Of a stretch of 64,000 nt of DNA, positions 33,940-44,070 are shown piece after piece. The DNA comes from VAXT01 sp963794605. GTDB lineage: Bacteria > Actinomycetota > Thermoleophilia > Gaiellales > Gaiellaceae. The DNA lies in NCBI GenBank assembly GCA_963794605.1, contig CAWCEN010000002.1, positions 434,001 to 498,000 of the forward strand, given 5' to 3'. The stretch's first letter is position 1, and each line of letters starts with the position of its first letter. The position numbers were made by a program, and so were the translations under genes. The notes beneath the pieces were generated by a model. It was given only the letters and a program-made list of their open reading frames with translations. It had not been told where the DNA came from and did not search any database.

Positions 33940-34629
33940 TTGCGGGCTGCCGCCGGCGTCTTTCTCGCAGCGCTGATCGTCGTCATCGCCTCCGGCTGCG
34001 GCACCGGCGGGCCGGCGGAAGGTGGAAACTCGAGCGCCGGACGAAAGGTCTTCCTCGCGGAGGGACGCTGCGGGAGTTGCCACACGCTCAAGGACGCAGG
34101 GTCGCGCGGTACGGTCGGCCCGAACCTCGACGACGCGTTCGCTCAGTCGAAGGCGGAGGACTTCGAGCACAGCACGATCGAGAACGTGGTGCTCGACCAG
34201 ATCCGCTACCCGACGACCGGGAGCGGCATGCCGGCGAATCTCGTCAAGGGACAGCAAGCAGAGGACGTCGCTGCCTACGTCGCCCTCTGCGCCGCCAGCA
34301 CGGACAAGGAGGCGTGCCCGGGGATCGCCGCGACGGGCAAGGGAGGCGAGGGCCTGTACACGTCGCTCGGCTGTCAGGGCTGCCACTCGCTCGACGGCTC
34401 GAAGTCGACAGGCCCGACCTTCAAGGGGCTCTCCGGCAGCAAGGTGCAGCTCACGAACGGGAAGACGGTGACCGCCGACGACAAGTACCTGCTCGACGCC
34501 ATCATCGACCCGGACCTGGAGATCGTGAAGGGCTACCAGCCGGGCGTCATGACCGCGGTGGTCAAGAAGGGCCAGGTCACCCAGGACCAGGCCCAGCAGC
34601 TCGTCGACTTCATCAAACAACAGAAATAG
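33940..34629 (+). CDS. Di-heme cytochrome c lipoprotein
   Basis: 229 residues from TTG 33940. The hydrophobic leader ends in I-A-S-G-C, a lipobox. The first heme site is CGSCH with G-S-G-M-P as axial Met; the second is CQGCH, followed by G-P-T-F-K-G-L and G-V-M-T-A, like the cytochrome c domain fused to caa3 subunit II. Since the CtaC encoded nearby lacks its own cytochrome domain, this protein is a good candidate electron donor to it. Start choice is tentative because no strong SD is seen. Confidence 0.85.
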   Translation: MRAAAGVFLAALIVVIASGCGTGGPAEGGNSSAGRKVFLAEGRCGSCHTLKDAGSRGTVGPNLDDAFAQSKAEDFEHSTIENVVLDQIRYPTTGSGMPANLVKGQQAEDVAAYVALCAASTDKEACPGIAATGKGGEGLYTSLGCQGCHSLDGSKSTGPTFKGLSGSKVQLTNGKTVTADDKYLLDAIIDPDLEIVKGYQPGVMTAVVKKGQVTQDQAQQLVDFIKQQK

Positions 34630-34644
34630 TCGCGGGGCCGCGCG

Positions 34645-34677
34645 ACCGACCTTGTAACCGACTGTTACTAGGTCGGT
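34645..34677. terminator. Bidirectional hairpin between convergent genes
   Basis: Arms ACCGACCT (34645-34652) and AGGTCGGT (34670-34677) with an inner GTAAC/GTTAC stem. It overlaps the stop codon of the minus-strand UspA-like gene and follows the cytochrome stop by 16 bp. Confidence 0.6.
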
Positions 34678-35330
34678 TCCTGGACTTCTTCGTGTTCCGC
34701 TGCTAGGTCGACGACCACGTGCGTGATCGGGACCGCGAAGCGCTCCCGGGCCGTTTCGACGATGTTCTTCTCGAGCCAGTGGGAGCGGCCTTCGGGGTGG
34801 GTGGAGATGATGATCTCGTCTGCGCCGAAGAGCCGGAGCGCGTCCTCCATCGCCTGGAGCGGCTCCGCGTCACCGACCTCACCCTTGGCGTCGATTCCGC
34901 GGGCCCGCAGGCGCTCCAGGCTTGCATTGAGCCGCTTCTGCGCCTCCACGCGGGCGTTGTCCTCGTCCGAGGCCCAGTGCCGGAGGTGAGAGTTCAGCGC
35001 CGGGGTGATGACGAGAACCTGCTCGTCGTAGCCCTCCGAGCGGCTGTTGATCTCGTCGCGGAGGCGTTCGCCGCCGACGGTCTCGTTCGCGATCACGAGG
35101 ATGCGGCGCTCGTTCGCGCGCCCGCGGCGGGAGGGCACAGCCTGGCGCGGCGGCTCGGTCCTGCTCGCACGCACCACGTAGACGGCACCGGCCAGCGTGA
35201 GAGCCAGGAACACGATGATCCCGGCCCACTTGCCGATCGCGAGCGCCGCGATCGCGATCGCCGCGAAGTACCCCACCGTCAGCAGCAGAAAGCGGTAGGC
35301 CTCGGCTTCGCTGCGCAGCGGGTTGATCAT
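34668..35330 (-). CDS. Two-helix membrane protein with UspA-like domain
   Basis: 220 residues. Two membrane helices near residues 11-50, then a cytoplasmic Rossmann-like domain opening R-I-L-V-I-A-N-E-T-V-G-G and containing D-E-I-I-I-S-T-H-P-E-G-R-S-H-W-L-E-K. The same domain occurs twice in the protein encoded at 35928. ATG 35330 is chosen because it precedes the membrane helices and the upstream in-frame stretch overlaps the ctaE stop. Related to the universal stress superfamily, possibly nucleotide-binding; role in the oxidase cluster unknown. Confidence 0.82.
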   Translation of the reverse strand: MINPLRSEAEAYRFLLLTVGYFAAIAIAALAIGKWAGIIVFLALTLAGAVYVVRASRTEPPRQAVPSRRGRANERRILVIANETVGGERLRDEINSRSEGYDEQVLVITPALNSHLRHWASDEDNARVEAQKRLNASLERLRARGIDAKGEVGDAEPLQAMEDALRLFGADEIIISTHPEGRSHWLEKNIVETARERFAVPITHVVVDLAAEHEEVQEPT

Positions 35331-35334
35331 CGCG

Positions 35335-35931
35335 CTAGAGGATGTACACCGTCGTGTACACGACAATCCACATTACGTCGACAAAGTGCCAATAGATCCC
35401 GGAAATCTCCACGCCCCGGTGCTCCGCGGCCGTGAAATGGCCCCTGAAGGCGCGGATCGTCGCGAACGTGAGGATGGTCAACCCGACGAAGACGTGCGCT
35501 CCGTGCAGGCCCGTCAGCCCATAGAACGTGGAGCCGAACGCGCCGTCCTGCGGTGCGAAGCCGACCCTCGAGTACTCGCGGATCTGCGTGAGCAGGAACG
35601 TCAGGCCGAGCGCGAGTGTGAGCACGAGACCCGCCTGCATCCCGGCCCGGTTCCCTCGTTTGATCGCCTGGAGCGACCAGTGCATCGTGAAGCTCGAGGT
35701 GATCAGGATCGCCGTGTTGACGCCCGCCACGAAGACCGGCAACTCGAAAGGCGGCGGCGGCCACTCGGCGGGCCCGGCCACGACCCGTGCGAAGAAGTAA
35801 ATCGTGAAGAACGAGCCGAAGAGCATGACCTCCGACGCGATGAAGAGGAGCATCCCGAGCGTCGGGGCGTCGACGCGGGAGCTCTGGTTCGCGATCGGCG
35901 GCCCGTGATGGGCTTCCGCGTGTGTGGTCAT
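35335..35931 (-). CDS. ctaE: Cytochrome c oxidase subunit III
   Basis: 198 residues, five predicted membrane helices, the short form common in actinobacteria. Seen: L-G-M-L-L-F-I-A-S-E-V-M-L-F-G with the buried Glu, G-L-H-G-A-H-V-F-V-G and Y-W-H-F-V-D-V-M-W-I, all family markers. Stabilises CtaD and the proton uptake path. ATG overlaps the stop of the following Usp gene (4 bp), so the whole ctaC-D-usp-E-usp run is one operon. Confidence 0.94.
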   Translation of the reverse strand: MTTHAEAHHGPPIANQSSRVDAPTLGMLLFIASEVMLFGSFFTIYFFARVVAGPAEWPPPPFELPVFVAGVNTAILITSSFTMHWSLQAIKRGNRAGMQAGLVLTLALGLTFLLTQIREYSRVGFAPQDGAFGSTFYGLTGLHGAHVFVGLTILTFATIRAFRGHFTAAEHRGVEISGIYWHFVDVMWIVVYTTVYIL

Positions 35932-36739
35932 TGAACCGGTGCCTCTTCGAGGACGACGTGCTCGACCGGCAGCTTCGAGTCGTTGTGCAGCCGCTGGACG
36001 AGGTTCCGCTTCATCCAGGGCGAGCGCTCGGGCGCGAAGGTCGAGACGATCACCTCGTCGATCCGCTCGTCGTGGATCGCCTGCATCGCGGCCGTGTACG
36101 GATCAGGGTGCGCCACCTGGCCGTGGGCGTCGATCCCCTCGGCCCGAAGGATGGCCAGGGCACGCCTCAGGCGCCGCTCGGCCTCCGGATGCTCGGCGCT
36201 CAACGGGTCGCTCTGCGGGCAGATGATGAGGAAGCTCGCGGGAGAGCGGGCCGCGCGCTCGCGGATCCGGTCGAGGAGCGGGTCGCCGACGACGGTCTCG
36301 TTCGCGATCACGAGCACGTTCGCCACGCCCCCTCGCTTCAGATCGACGACGACGTGCTCGACCGGTAGCCCGCCAGCGGCGTCGCGAACGCGGTCGATCA
36401 CCTTGCGCCGCAGCCATCCGGACTTCTCCTGCGGGTGCGTCGAGACGATGATCTCCGTCGGCTTCGGCTCGAGCATCGCGATGGCGTCGCGGACGGCATC
36501 AGCTGGATCCGAGTCGACGACGAGCCCGTGCGCCGGAATCCCGGCCTCGCGCAACTCGCCGAGCGTGCGCTCGAGCCGCCGCCCGGCAGCAGCGCGGCGC
36601 GTGTCCTCGTAGACGACGTAGCCCGCGTGCGGATTGCTGATCGGGGCTAGCACGGTGACGAGATCGGGGTGGCGACCGGCGACGGCCTCGATCAGGCTCG
36701 GACCGGTCAGCGTCTCGTTGGCAACCACCAGCACATGGC

Positions 36740-36743
<4 letters not shown>
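35928..36743 (-). CDS. Tandem UspA-like domain protein
   Basis: 271 residues made of two direct copies of one ~130-residue domain: each begins V-L-V-V/I-A-N-E-T and contains an A-G-I/E-G-I-(P/D)-A-H-G segment, E-(I/V)-I-V-S-T and L-P-V-E-H-V-V. It is cytoplasmic with no membrane helix. The third copy is in the membrane protein at 34668. GTG start overlaps the ctaD stop by 4 bp. Probably a nucleotide-binding regulator or assembly factor of the oxidase; this is inference from location. Confidence 0.83.
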
Positions 36744-38680
<1,937 letters not shown>

Positions 38681-38692
38681 GACAAAATCAGC

Positions 38693-39421
38693 CTAACCCC
38701 CACTTGCCTGGGCTCCCTCTTGCTGCTTCCGGGCCCATTGCTCGAACTCGGCGGGCCTCATCACGATCACCTTCGCGCGCATCAAGGCGTGCCCGAGCCC
38801 GCAGAGCTCCGTGCAGATGAGCGTGTCCGTGCCAACCTTCGTCGGCGTGATCGGCAGGTGCGTCGTGATCCCGGGCACGGCGTCCTGCTTCTGGCGGAAC
38901 TCCGGCACCCAGAACGAGTGGATCACGTCGAGCGCGCGAAGGTTGAGCTCGACCTGGCGCCCTTCCTCGAGCCGGAGCTCGGTCGTCTCGAAGCCTCCGT
39001 ACTGCGGATACTTGAAGCTCCACGCGAACTGGCGCGCAGTGACGTCGACCTGGAGGCGGCCCGACTTCAGCTCGCCGTTCTCCGCGAGGGCGATCGCGCT
39101 CAGAATGGCGATGATCGTGACGAGCACCGCGGGGACCGCCGTCCACGTGATCTCGAGCCCGGTGTGCCCGTGAATCGGGGGCCCATCCGAGTCGTCGTCG
39201 GGCCGCGCTCGAAACGTCATGACCGAGTAGATGGTGACCGCGGCGACGACCGCGAACACCGCGATGCAGATACCGACCACGACCCAGAAGACGAAGTCGA
39301 TCCGCTCGGCCTCCTTCGAGCGGACAGGAGGCAGCCAGGGGATGAAAAGCGCGACCGCCGTCGCGGCCGCAGCCGCGAGCAAAGCGATCACCACGAGCCG
39401 AACGACTGCTCCCCTGCGCAC
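38693..39421 (-). CDS. ctaC: Cytochrome c oxidase subunit II
   Basis: 242 residues. An N-terminal signal/anchor and a second membrane helix precede the cupredoxin domain with W-S-F-K-Y and the CuA site C-T-E-L-C-G-L-G-H-A-L-M (two Cys, Glu, His, Met), plus the upstream V-I-H-S-F-W-V-P His. No fused cytochrome c domain, unlike many A2 oxidases, so a separate donor is needed (candidate at 33940). GTG start; first gene of the minus-strand oxidase operon. Confidence 0.95.
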   Translation of the reverse strand: MRRGAVVRLVVIALLAAAAATAVALFIPWLPPVRSKEAERIDFVFWVVVGICIAVFAVVAAVTIYSVMTFRARPDDDSDGPPIHGHTGLEITWTAVPAVLVTIIAILSAIALAENGELKSGRLQVDVTARQFAWSFKYPQYGGFETTELRLEEGRQVELNLRALDVIHSFWVPEFRQKQDAVPGITTHLPITPTKVGTDTLICTELCGLGHALMRAKVIVMRPAEFEQWARKQQEGAQASGG

Positions 39422-39511
39422 CGAGCGCGAGCCTACTGAACAGGCCGGTCCGCTGCCTAGTTAGTAACGGGCCTCACCCGGGTACTAGTGCTGCGAACCA
39501 AGGAGGTTCAT

Positions 39512-39733
39512 TTGGGAATCGCAGTTAGTTTGTTGCTGATCGCAGGCGGGGCAATCCTCGTCTGGGGAGTCAACAAGGAGGTCGCTGGGCTCGACGTCGA
39601 CGCCATCGGAGTCATCTTGATGGTCGTCGGCATCGTCGGCGCCGTCCTCTCGTTGATCTTCTGGTCGTCGTGGGGCGGCGTGGGTGGTAGCCGCCGCCGT
39701 TCGACATACGTCGAGGAAGGCCCTCCCGCCTAG
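39512..39733 (+). CDS. Small two-helix membrane protein (DUF6458-like)
   Basis: 73 residues: L-G-I-A-V-S-L-L-L-I-A-G-G-A-I-L leads the first helix, then G-L-D-V-D-A-I-G-V-I-L-M-V-V-G starts the second, ending in F-W and an Arg/Ser tail. This matches the small DUF6458 type family of actinobacteria, function unknown. TTG 39512 is the start: AAGGAGG (39500-39506) sits 5 bases upstream; GTG 39488 lies before that SD. Divergent from ctaC. Confidence 0.85.
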   Translation: MGIAVSLLLIAGGAILVWGVNKEVAGLDVDAIGVILMVVGIVGAVLSLIFWSSWGGVGGSRRRSTYVEEGPPA

Positions 39734-39763
39734 CACCTTCAACGTCCAGCACCGCCAGAGGCG

Positions 39764-39958
39764 CGCCCGTGGCTCTTGTCGCGGGCGTTGCCGTTTTCCG
39801 GCCCTTTAACCCCGCAACCCGAGGTACATCTCCACGTAGTTGGCTCGCCCGTGGCTTCGCCGCGGGCGTCAGCATCCCGCCTAGAAGACACCACCTGCTT
39901 GCCTAGCCCATGGCTTCGCCGTGGGCTAGGCATTGTCCGCGCTAAAGCGCGGACAATG
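39764..39958. repeat. Cluster of four hairpins, three of one GCCCR-TGGCTTCGCCG-YGGGC family
   Basis: Hairpins at 39764-39787, 39846-39868 and 39901-39931 share CGCCCG/CGGGCG or GCCTAGCCCA/TGGGCTAGGC stems around a tggctTcgccg-type loop; the closing pair varies G-C or A-T together. The fourth (39931-39958) is a perfect 13-bp arm pair CATTGTCCGCGCT and its complement and overlaps the stop codon of the M23 gene, so it may be its terminator. Confidence 0.65.
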
Positions 39959-40820
39959 GATCGACGTTGGCGCCGCGCACGAGCACCTCGAAGTGCAGGT
40001 GCGGGCCGGAGGCCTCGCCGGTCGCGCCCACGAGGCCGACCGTGGCGCGCGCCTTCACGTACCGGCCGACGCGAACAGTGATCCGCGACAGGTGCGCGTA
40101 GCGCGTCCTAACGCCGTGTGCATGCTCGAGCACGACGAGCTTGCCGAACCCCTCGCCCACGGCCGCGAAGACGACCCGCCCGGCTGCGGCGGCGCCGACG
40201 GGCGTCCCCTTGGAGGCCGGGATGTCGACGCCTGCGTGGAAGCGGTTGCCTCGAGGGCCGTACAGGTCTCCGTAGCCGCCGGCGACCGGAGCCAGGAGCT
40301 TGATCGGCGAGCGCGGCACCGGGCGTCTGAGAGCAGCGTACGTCGATCGGCCTGCGGTTCCGTCCGGGTCGAGCCCGGCCCAGTGCTGGAACTTGCGCAG
40401 CGCCGTGTCGGTGTGCGCGCCGAGCATGCCGTCGATGACCGCCGACGGGAAGCCGTGCCAGGCGAGCGCGAACTGGAGCGCCGCGACATCCCAGCCGCGC
40501 GTCCCGATCGCCAGGTCCCTCCGCCCGAGCGGTCCTCGCCGCCCGTAGCGGCCGAAGGCCTTGCGCGTGCGCGCCCCGATGACGCCGTCCGGGGAGAGGC
40601 CCGCTCGGCGCTGGAACCGCATCACAGCCCGCTCGGTGCGGGGACCGAGAACGCCGTCGACCGTCCCGTGGTAGAGCCCGTGCGTCCGGAGACCGACCTG
40701 AAGGGCAGCCACGTTCGGGCTCCCTGCACCGGAGGCGCCTCCAGCGAAGGAGGCCGCGAGGAGCCCGAGCACTGCGAGAGTCGCCGCTGACGCTCTCATC
40801 GAAACCTGCATCGGTGCCAT
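39942..40820 (-). CDS. Secreted M23 metallopeptidase with two peptidoglycan-binding domains
   Basis: 292 residues. Signal peptide to about residue 31, then two PG_binding_1 domains (L-Q-V-G-L-R-T-H-G-L-Y and the R-T-E-R-A-V-M-R-F-Q repeat), and a C-terminal lysostaphin-type M23 domain with F-H-A-G-V-D-I-P and G-P-H-L-H-F-E as zinc ligands (H-x-x-x-D and H-x-H). A cell-wall endopeptidase. ATG 40820 is chosen because GGGAGG lies 7 bases upstream. The upstream 100 bp have short palindromes (agggatc-t-gatccct) but no riboswitch I can recognise. Confidence 0.9.
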   Translation of the reverse strand: MAPMQVSMRASAATLAVLGLLAASFAGGASGAGSPNVAALQVGLRTHGLYHGTVDGVLGPRTERAVMRFQRRAGLSPDGVIGARTRKAFGRYGRRGPLGRRDLAIGTRGWDVAALQFALAWHGFPSAVIDGMLGAHTDTALRKFQHWAGLDPDGTAGRSTYAALRRPVPRSPIKLLAPVAGGYGDLYGPRGNRFHAGVDIPASKGTPVGAAAAGRVVFAAVGEGFGKLVVLEHAHGVRTRYAHLSRITVRVGRYVKARATVGLVGATGEASGPHLHFEVLVRGANVDPLSAL

Positions 40821-40970
40821 TCGCGGCCCTCCCATCCCCCAAAAGGGGGAATCAGAACGAGGGATCAGATCCCTACTACGGGGGACGACGCAAGAGCGTA
40901 CACGGGTGATAGTCCGAAACAGGCGTTTTTCGACTACCGGAGGGCAATTCTGCGGCTTCACCGAAACTTC

Positions 40971-42944
40971 TTGCCGACCCCTGCGCGGGGCGTCTTCGGC
41001 ATCGGCAGGTTCCTGTGCGTCTGCCTGCTCGCGGTCACGGCGGCGTACGCCGTCGAGTCGCTCCTCGGTGTCCAGGGCTCGGTCGACGCCTTCTTCGACA
41101 GCTGGGTCTACAACGGATTGCTGGTCGCGGCGTCGCTCGCGTGCCTCGCGCGGGGCATCGAGGTCAAGGCGGAGCGGCTCCCATGGCTCCTGCTCGGGCT
41201 CGCACTCGCGCTCTGGACGACCGGCGACCTCTACTACTTCTTCGCGTTCTCAGGGACGGCCGACGTGCCGATCCCGTCGCTGTCCGACCCGTTCTATCTC
41301 GCGTTCTACCCCGTCAGCTACGTCGCCCTAGCCCTCCTCCTGCGGCGGCGGATGCGGGACTTCCGCGGCAACCTCTGGCTCGACGGCGTGATCGCCTCGC
41401 TGGCGGTGGCCGCGCTCGGAGCCGCAGTCGTCTTCGACGAGGTCCTGAAGACGACCGGCGGGAGCACCCTGGTCATCGCGACGAACCTCGCCTACCCGCT
41501 CGCCGACGTGTTGCTGCTCGCCCTGGTCGTGGCCACGTTCGCGCTGACCGGCTGGCGATTCGATGCGACCTGCGCGTTCGTCGCGGTCGGCTTCGCCGTG
41601 TTCGCGGTCGCGGACAGCGCCTACCTGTACGAGACCGCGGCGGGGACCTACACCGAGGGCGGCTTCCTCGACGTGGGCTGGCCGCTGGCGCTCGTGCTGA
41701 TCGCATGCTCGGCTTGGCAGCCGATCCGCAGGCTCGAGGGTGCGCGGGACAAGGGCTGGCAGGCGCTCACTCTGCCGACGTTCTTCGCCGCGGTCGGGCT
41801 TTCGCTCCTCGTCTACGACCACTTCGTCCGCATCAACACGCTCGCGTTCGTGCTCGCGTCGGCGACGATCGCCGCGGTCATCGTTCGCGCCGTGCTCACG
41901 TTCCGGGAGCGCGTCCAGCTACTTGCTGCGAGCCGCGAAGAGGCTCTGACCGATGCGCTGACGGGCCTCGGCAACCGTCGCCGGTTCATACTCGAGCTCG
42001 AGACGGCGCTCGCGGACGAGGGCGCGCCCTTCGCGCTCGTCGTCTTCGACCTCGACGGCTTCAAGGCGTACAACGACTCGTTCGGCCACTCCGCCGGTGA
42101 CGCGCTGCTCGCGCGCGTCGCGGGCCGGCTCGGCGCGACGGTCGAGAGCGAGGGTCGCGCCTACCGGCTCGGCGGCGACGAGTTCTGCGTGCTGGCGGAC
42201 GCCACGAACGGCGAGTCGAACGATCTTGCAGAACGAGCTGGGGCAGCGCTGACGGAGGAAGGCGAAGGCTTCGCCGTCAGCTGCTCGTATGGCGCGGTGC
42301 TGATGCCCTCGGAGGCAGGCCAGATCAGTGAGGCGCTGAGCATGGCCGACCATCGCATGTACCTCCACAAGCAGCGGCACCGCGCTCCCGTCGAGGCCGT
42401 GGATGCTCTCGAGGCGGCGCGCAGCGGGCATCCGCACCGAGTCGCGGACGTCGCAGACCTCGCCGAGGCGGTCGCGCGCAGGCTGCGCGTTTCCTCGGAC
42501 GAGCTGTCGAAGATCCAACAGGCGGCGGAGCTGCACGACGTCGGCAAGCTCGCAATCCCGGAGGAGATCCTCAGCAAGCCGGAGCCATTGACCGGGGACG
42601 AGTGGGAGTTCGTGAAGCGGCACCCGCTGATCGGCGAGCGGATCCTCGCGGCCGCTCCGGACTTCGGAGGCGCTGCGAAGCTCGTCCGCTCGAGCCACGA
42701 GCGCTGGGACGGGACGGGCTATCCGGATCGGCTGACAGGGCCGGAGATCCCACTCGGGGCGCGGATCATCTCGGTCTGCGACTCGTTCGAGGCCATGACC
42801 TCGCGGCGGCCGTACGCGAACGCGTTGAGCAACGAGCAGGCGATCCAAGAGCTCCTCCACTCCGCGGGGACGCAGTTCGACCCGGAGGTGGTCGAGGCTT
42901 TTGCGGCGGTACAGGCGGACCTGACCGCGCAGCTCGTCGCCTAG
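40971..42944 (+). CDS. Membrane GGDEF plus HD-GYP c-di-GMP enzyme
   Basis: 657 residues. About eight to nine N-terminal membrane helices form a sensor (residues 10-310). The GGDEF domain keeps D-A-L-T-G-L-G-N-R-R and R-L-G-G-D-E-F, so synthase activity is possible. The C-terminal HD-GYP domain keeps H-D-V-G-K-L, H-P-L-I-G, H-E-R-W-D-G-T-G-Y-P and D-S-F-E-A-M-T, the full phosphodiesterase metal set. Both making and breaking c-di-GMP in one protein implies signal-switched output. TTG start is tentative: the SD-like ggaggg is about 30 bases upstream. Confidence 0.9.
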   Translation: MPTPARGVFGIGRFLCVCLLAVTAAYAVESLLGVQGSVDAFFDSWVYNGLLVAASLACLARGIEVKAERLPWLLLGLALALWTTGDLYYFFAFSGTADVPIPSLSDPFYLAFYPVSYVALALLLRRRMRDFRGNLWLDGVIASLAVAALGAAVVFDEVLKTTGGSTLVIATNLAYPLADVLLLALVVATFALTGWRFDATCAFVAVGFAVFAVADSAYLYETAAGTYTEGGFLDVGWPLALVLIACSAWQPIRRLEGARDKGWQALTLPTFFAAVGLSLLVYDHFVRINTLAFVLASATIAAVIVRAVLTFRERVQLLAASREEALTDALTGLGNRRRFILELETALADEGAPFALVVFDLDGFKAYNDSFGHSAGDALLARVAGRLGATVESEGRAYRLGGDEFCVLADATNGESNDLAERAGAALTEEGEGFAVSCSYGAVLMPSEAGQISEALSMADHRMYLHKQRHRAPVEAVDALEAARSGHPHRVADVADLAEAVARRLRVSSDELSKIQQAAELHDVGKLAIPEEILSKPEPLTGDEWEFVKRHPLIGERILAAAPDFGGAAKLVRSSHERWDGTGYPDRLTGPEIPLGARIISVCDSFEAMTSRRPYANALSNEQAIQELLHSAGTQFDPEVVEAFAAVQADLTAQLVA

Positions 42945-42962
42945 CGCGGGTCGCAACGGCCG

Positions 42963-42984
42963 CGAGGCGCCGTCAGGCGCCTCG
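42963..42984. terminator. Hairpin between convergent GGDEF/HD-GYP and CBS genes
   Basis: CGAGGCGCC (42963-42971) pairs perfectly with GGCGCCTCG (42976-42984), loop gtca. No T run; probable bidirectional terminator. Confidence 0.55.
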
Positions 42985-43020
42985 CTCCGGTACTACTCGA
43001 TTTCGTCGGAAGCAGCTAGA

Positions 43021-43461
43021 TCAGGGCGTGCGCGGCCCCTCCGGCTCCCGCGAGATGCTCTGGACGACCTCGCCCGTGTCCTTCTCCTTCGCTTCCCGGG
43101 CGACGTCGGCCTGCGAGACCACGCCCACGAGTTGCTCGTCCTGGCCCGTTACTGCCAGGCGCCGGACCTGATGCCGCGCCATGAGCTCGAGCGCGTCCGA
43201 GAGATCGTCGTCGGGACCCACAGTCACGAGCTCGCGCGAAGAGACTGCCGATACCGGCATCCCTTTCGGATCCTTGCCCTTCGCGATTGCGCGGACAACG
43301 ATGTCCCTGTCTGTGACGATCCCCACAAGCCGATCGTTTTCCACGACGGGGATCGATCCCACATCCTCCGCGTCCATCAACTCGGCAACCTCGGTCAGGG
43401 GCGTCTGTGGAGTCACAGCGCGCGGTCGACCAGTCATGACATCACTAACTTTGGCACCCAT
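43021..43461 (-). CDS. Tandem CBS-domain protein
   Basis: 146 residues containing two CBS motifs: V-S-D-V-M-T-G-R-P-R-A-V with G-S-I-P-V-V-E-N-D-R-L-V-G-I-V-T-D-R-D-I, and the second with A-R-H-Q-V-R-R-L-A-V-T-G. Such Bateman modules bind adenine nucleotides and act as energy or redox sensors. Stand-alone; target unknown. ATG 43461 is supported by AGGAG four bases upstream. Confidence 0.92.
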   Translation of the reverse strand: MGAKVSDVMTGRPRAVTPQTPLTEVAELMDAEDVGSIPVVENDRLVGIVTDRDIVVRAIAKGKDPKGMPVSAVSSRELVTVGPDDDLSDALELMARHQVRRLAVTGQDEQLVGVVSQADVAREAKEKDTGEVVQSISREPEGPRTP

Positions 43462-43564
43462 TTGGCTCCTTTCGGTGTTTGTTTACTGGTCCCCGGCATC
43501 ACGACCGCGAAACCACGTAGTAACGCCGATACTTGGGCACTTTCTGCGGGTTGCGGCACTCGCA

Positions 43565-43924
43565 CCTCGGTTTCCTGGCGTGTCGCTGACCGCCCGTATG
43601 CGAGCGGAACAGTGTTAGCCACACGGGCCGCTCGCAGGAGGGCGGTCAGCGGCGCGAGGTGGGTCGCGGAGCCCGGCTCCGCCGGGCGGGAGCGACACGC
43701 CGGCCAGGGAAGCGAGGTGGCCTCGGTTTCCTGGCGCGGCGCTGCGTGCCCGTATGCCGGTGGGACAGTGTTAGACCACACGGCCCGCCGGCAGGAGGGT
43801 GCGCAGCGGCGCGAGGCGGCCCGCGGAGCCCGGCTTCGCCGGGCGGGAGCGGGACGCCGGCCAGGGAAGCGAGGAGCCCGGCTCCGCCGGGCGGGAGCGA
43901 CACGCCGGCCAGGGAAGCGAGGTG
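43565..43924. repeat. Tandem ~155-bp structured repeat, two full copies and one partial
   Basis: Copy 1 43565-43720, copy 2 43721-43874, partial third 43874-43924 abutting tRNA-Lys. Each begins cctcggtttcctggcg and ends ccggccagggaagcgagg. Inside are nested stems: 43585-43595 with 43640-43650, 43600-43607 with 43628-43635 (copy 2: 43741-43751 with 43797-43807, 43756-43764 with 43784-43792). The two copies differ inside these stems but stay paired, while the loops gtat and acagtgttag are identical. It fills most of the 460-bp gap 43462-43922; 43462-43564 shows nothing else. Confidence 0.85.
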
Positions 43925-43995
43925 GGCCGTGCAGGGATCGAACCTGCGACCTTGGGATTAAGAGTCCCCTGCTCTACCAGCTGAGCTAACGGCCC
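43923..43995 (-). tRNA. tRNA-Lys (anticodon CTT)
   Basis: 73-nt cloverleaf on the minus strand: acceptor GGGCCGT pairs with ACGGCCC, D-arm GCTC-AGCTGGT-AGAGC, anticodon loop CTCTTAA giving anticodon CTT (Lys), T-arm GCAGG-TTCGATC-CCTGC, discriminator A. Only CC of the CCA end is encoded (followed by T). Its 3' end abuts the structured repeat array. Confidence 0.95.
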
Positions 43996-44070
43996 TGGCC
44001 GGGCGAGTGTAGCCGAGCCACTTCGGCCTTAACAGCGCCCTAACGGGTGCCGCGTACCCTTCGGACTGCG

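Noticed and set aside
34668..35366. Extended start for the UspA-like membrane protein upstream of 35330
   Set aside because: The extra residues overlap the ctaE stop and add no family sequence.
40821..40970. Possible c-di-AMP (ydaO-type) riboswitch upstream of the M23 peptidase
   Set aside because: Such riboswitches often precede wall hydrolases, but the conserved core was not found; only short palindromes are present.
43434..43781. Apparent repeat-containing protein over the structured array
   Set aside because: Translation is low-complexity and the DNA differences preserve stems, not codons.
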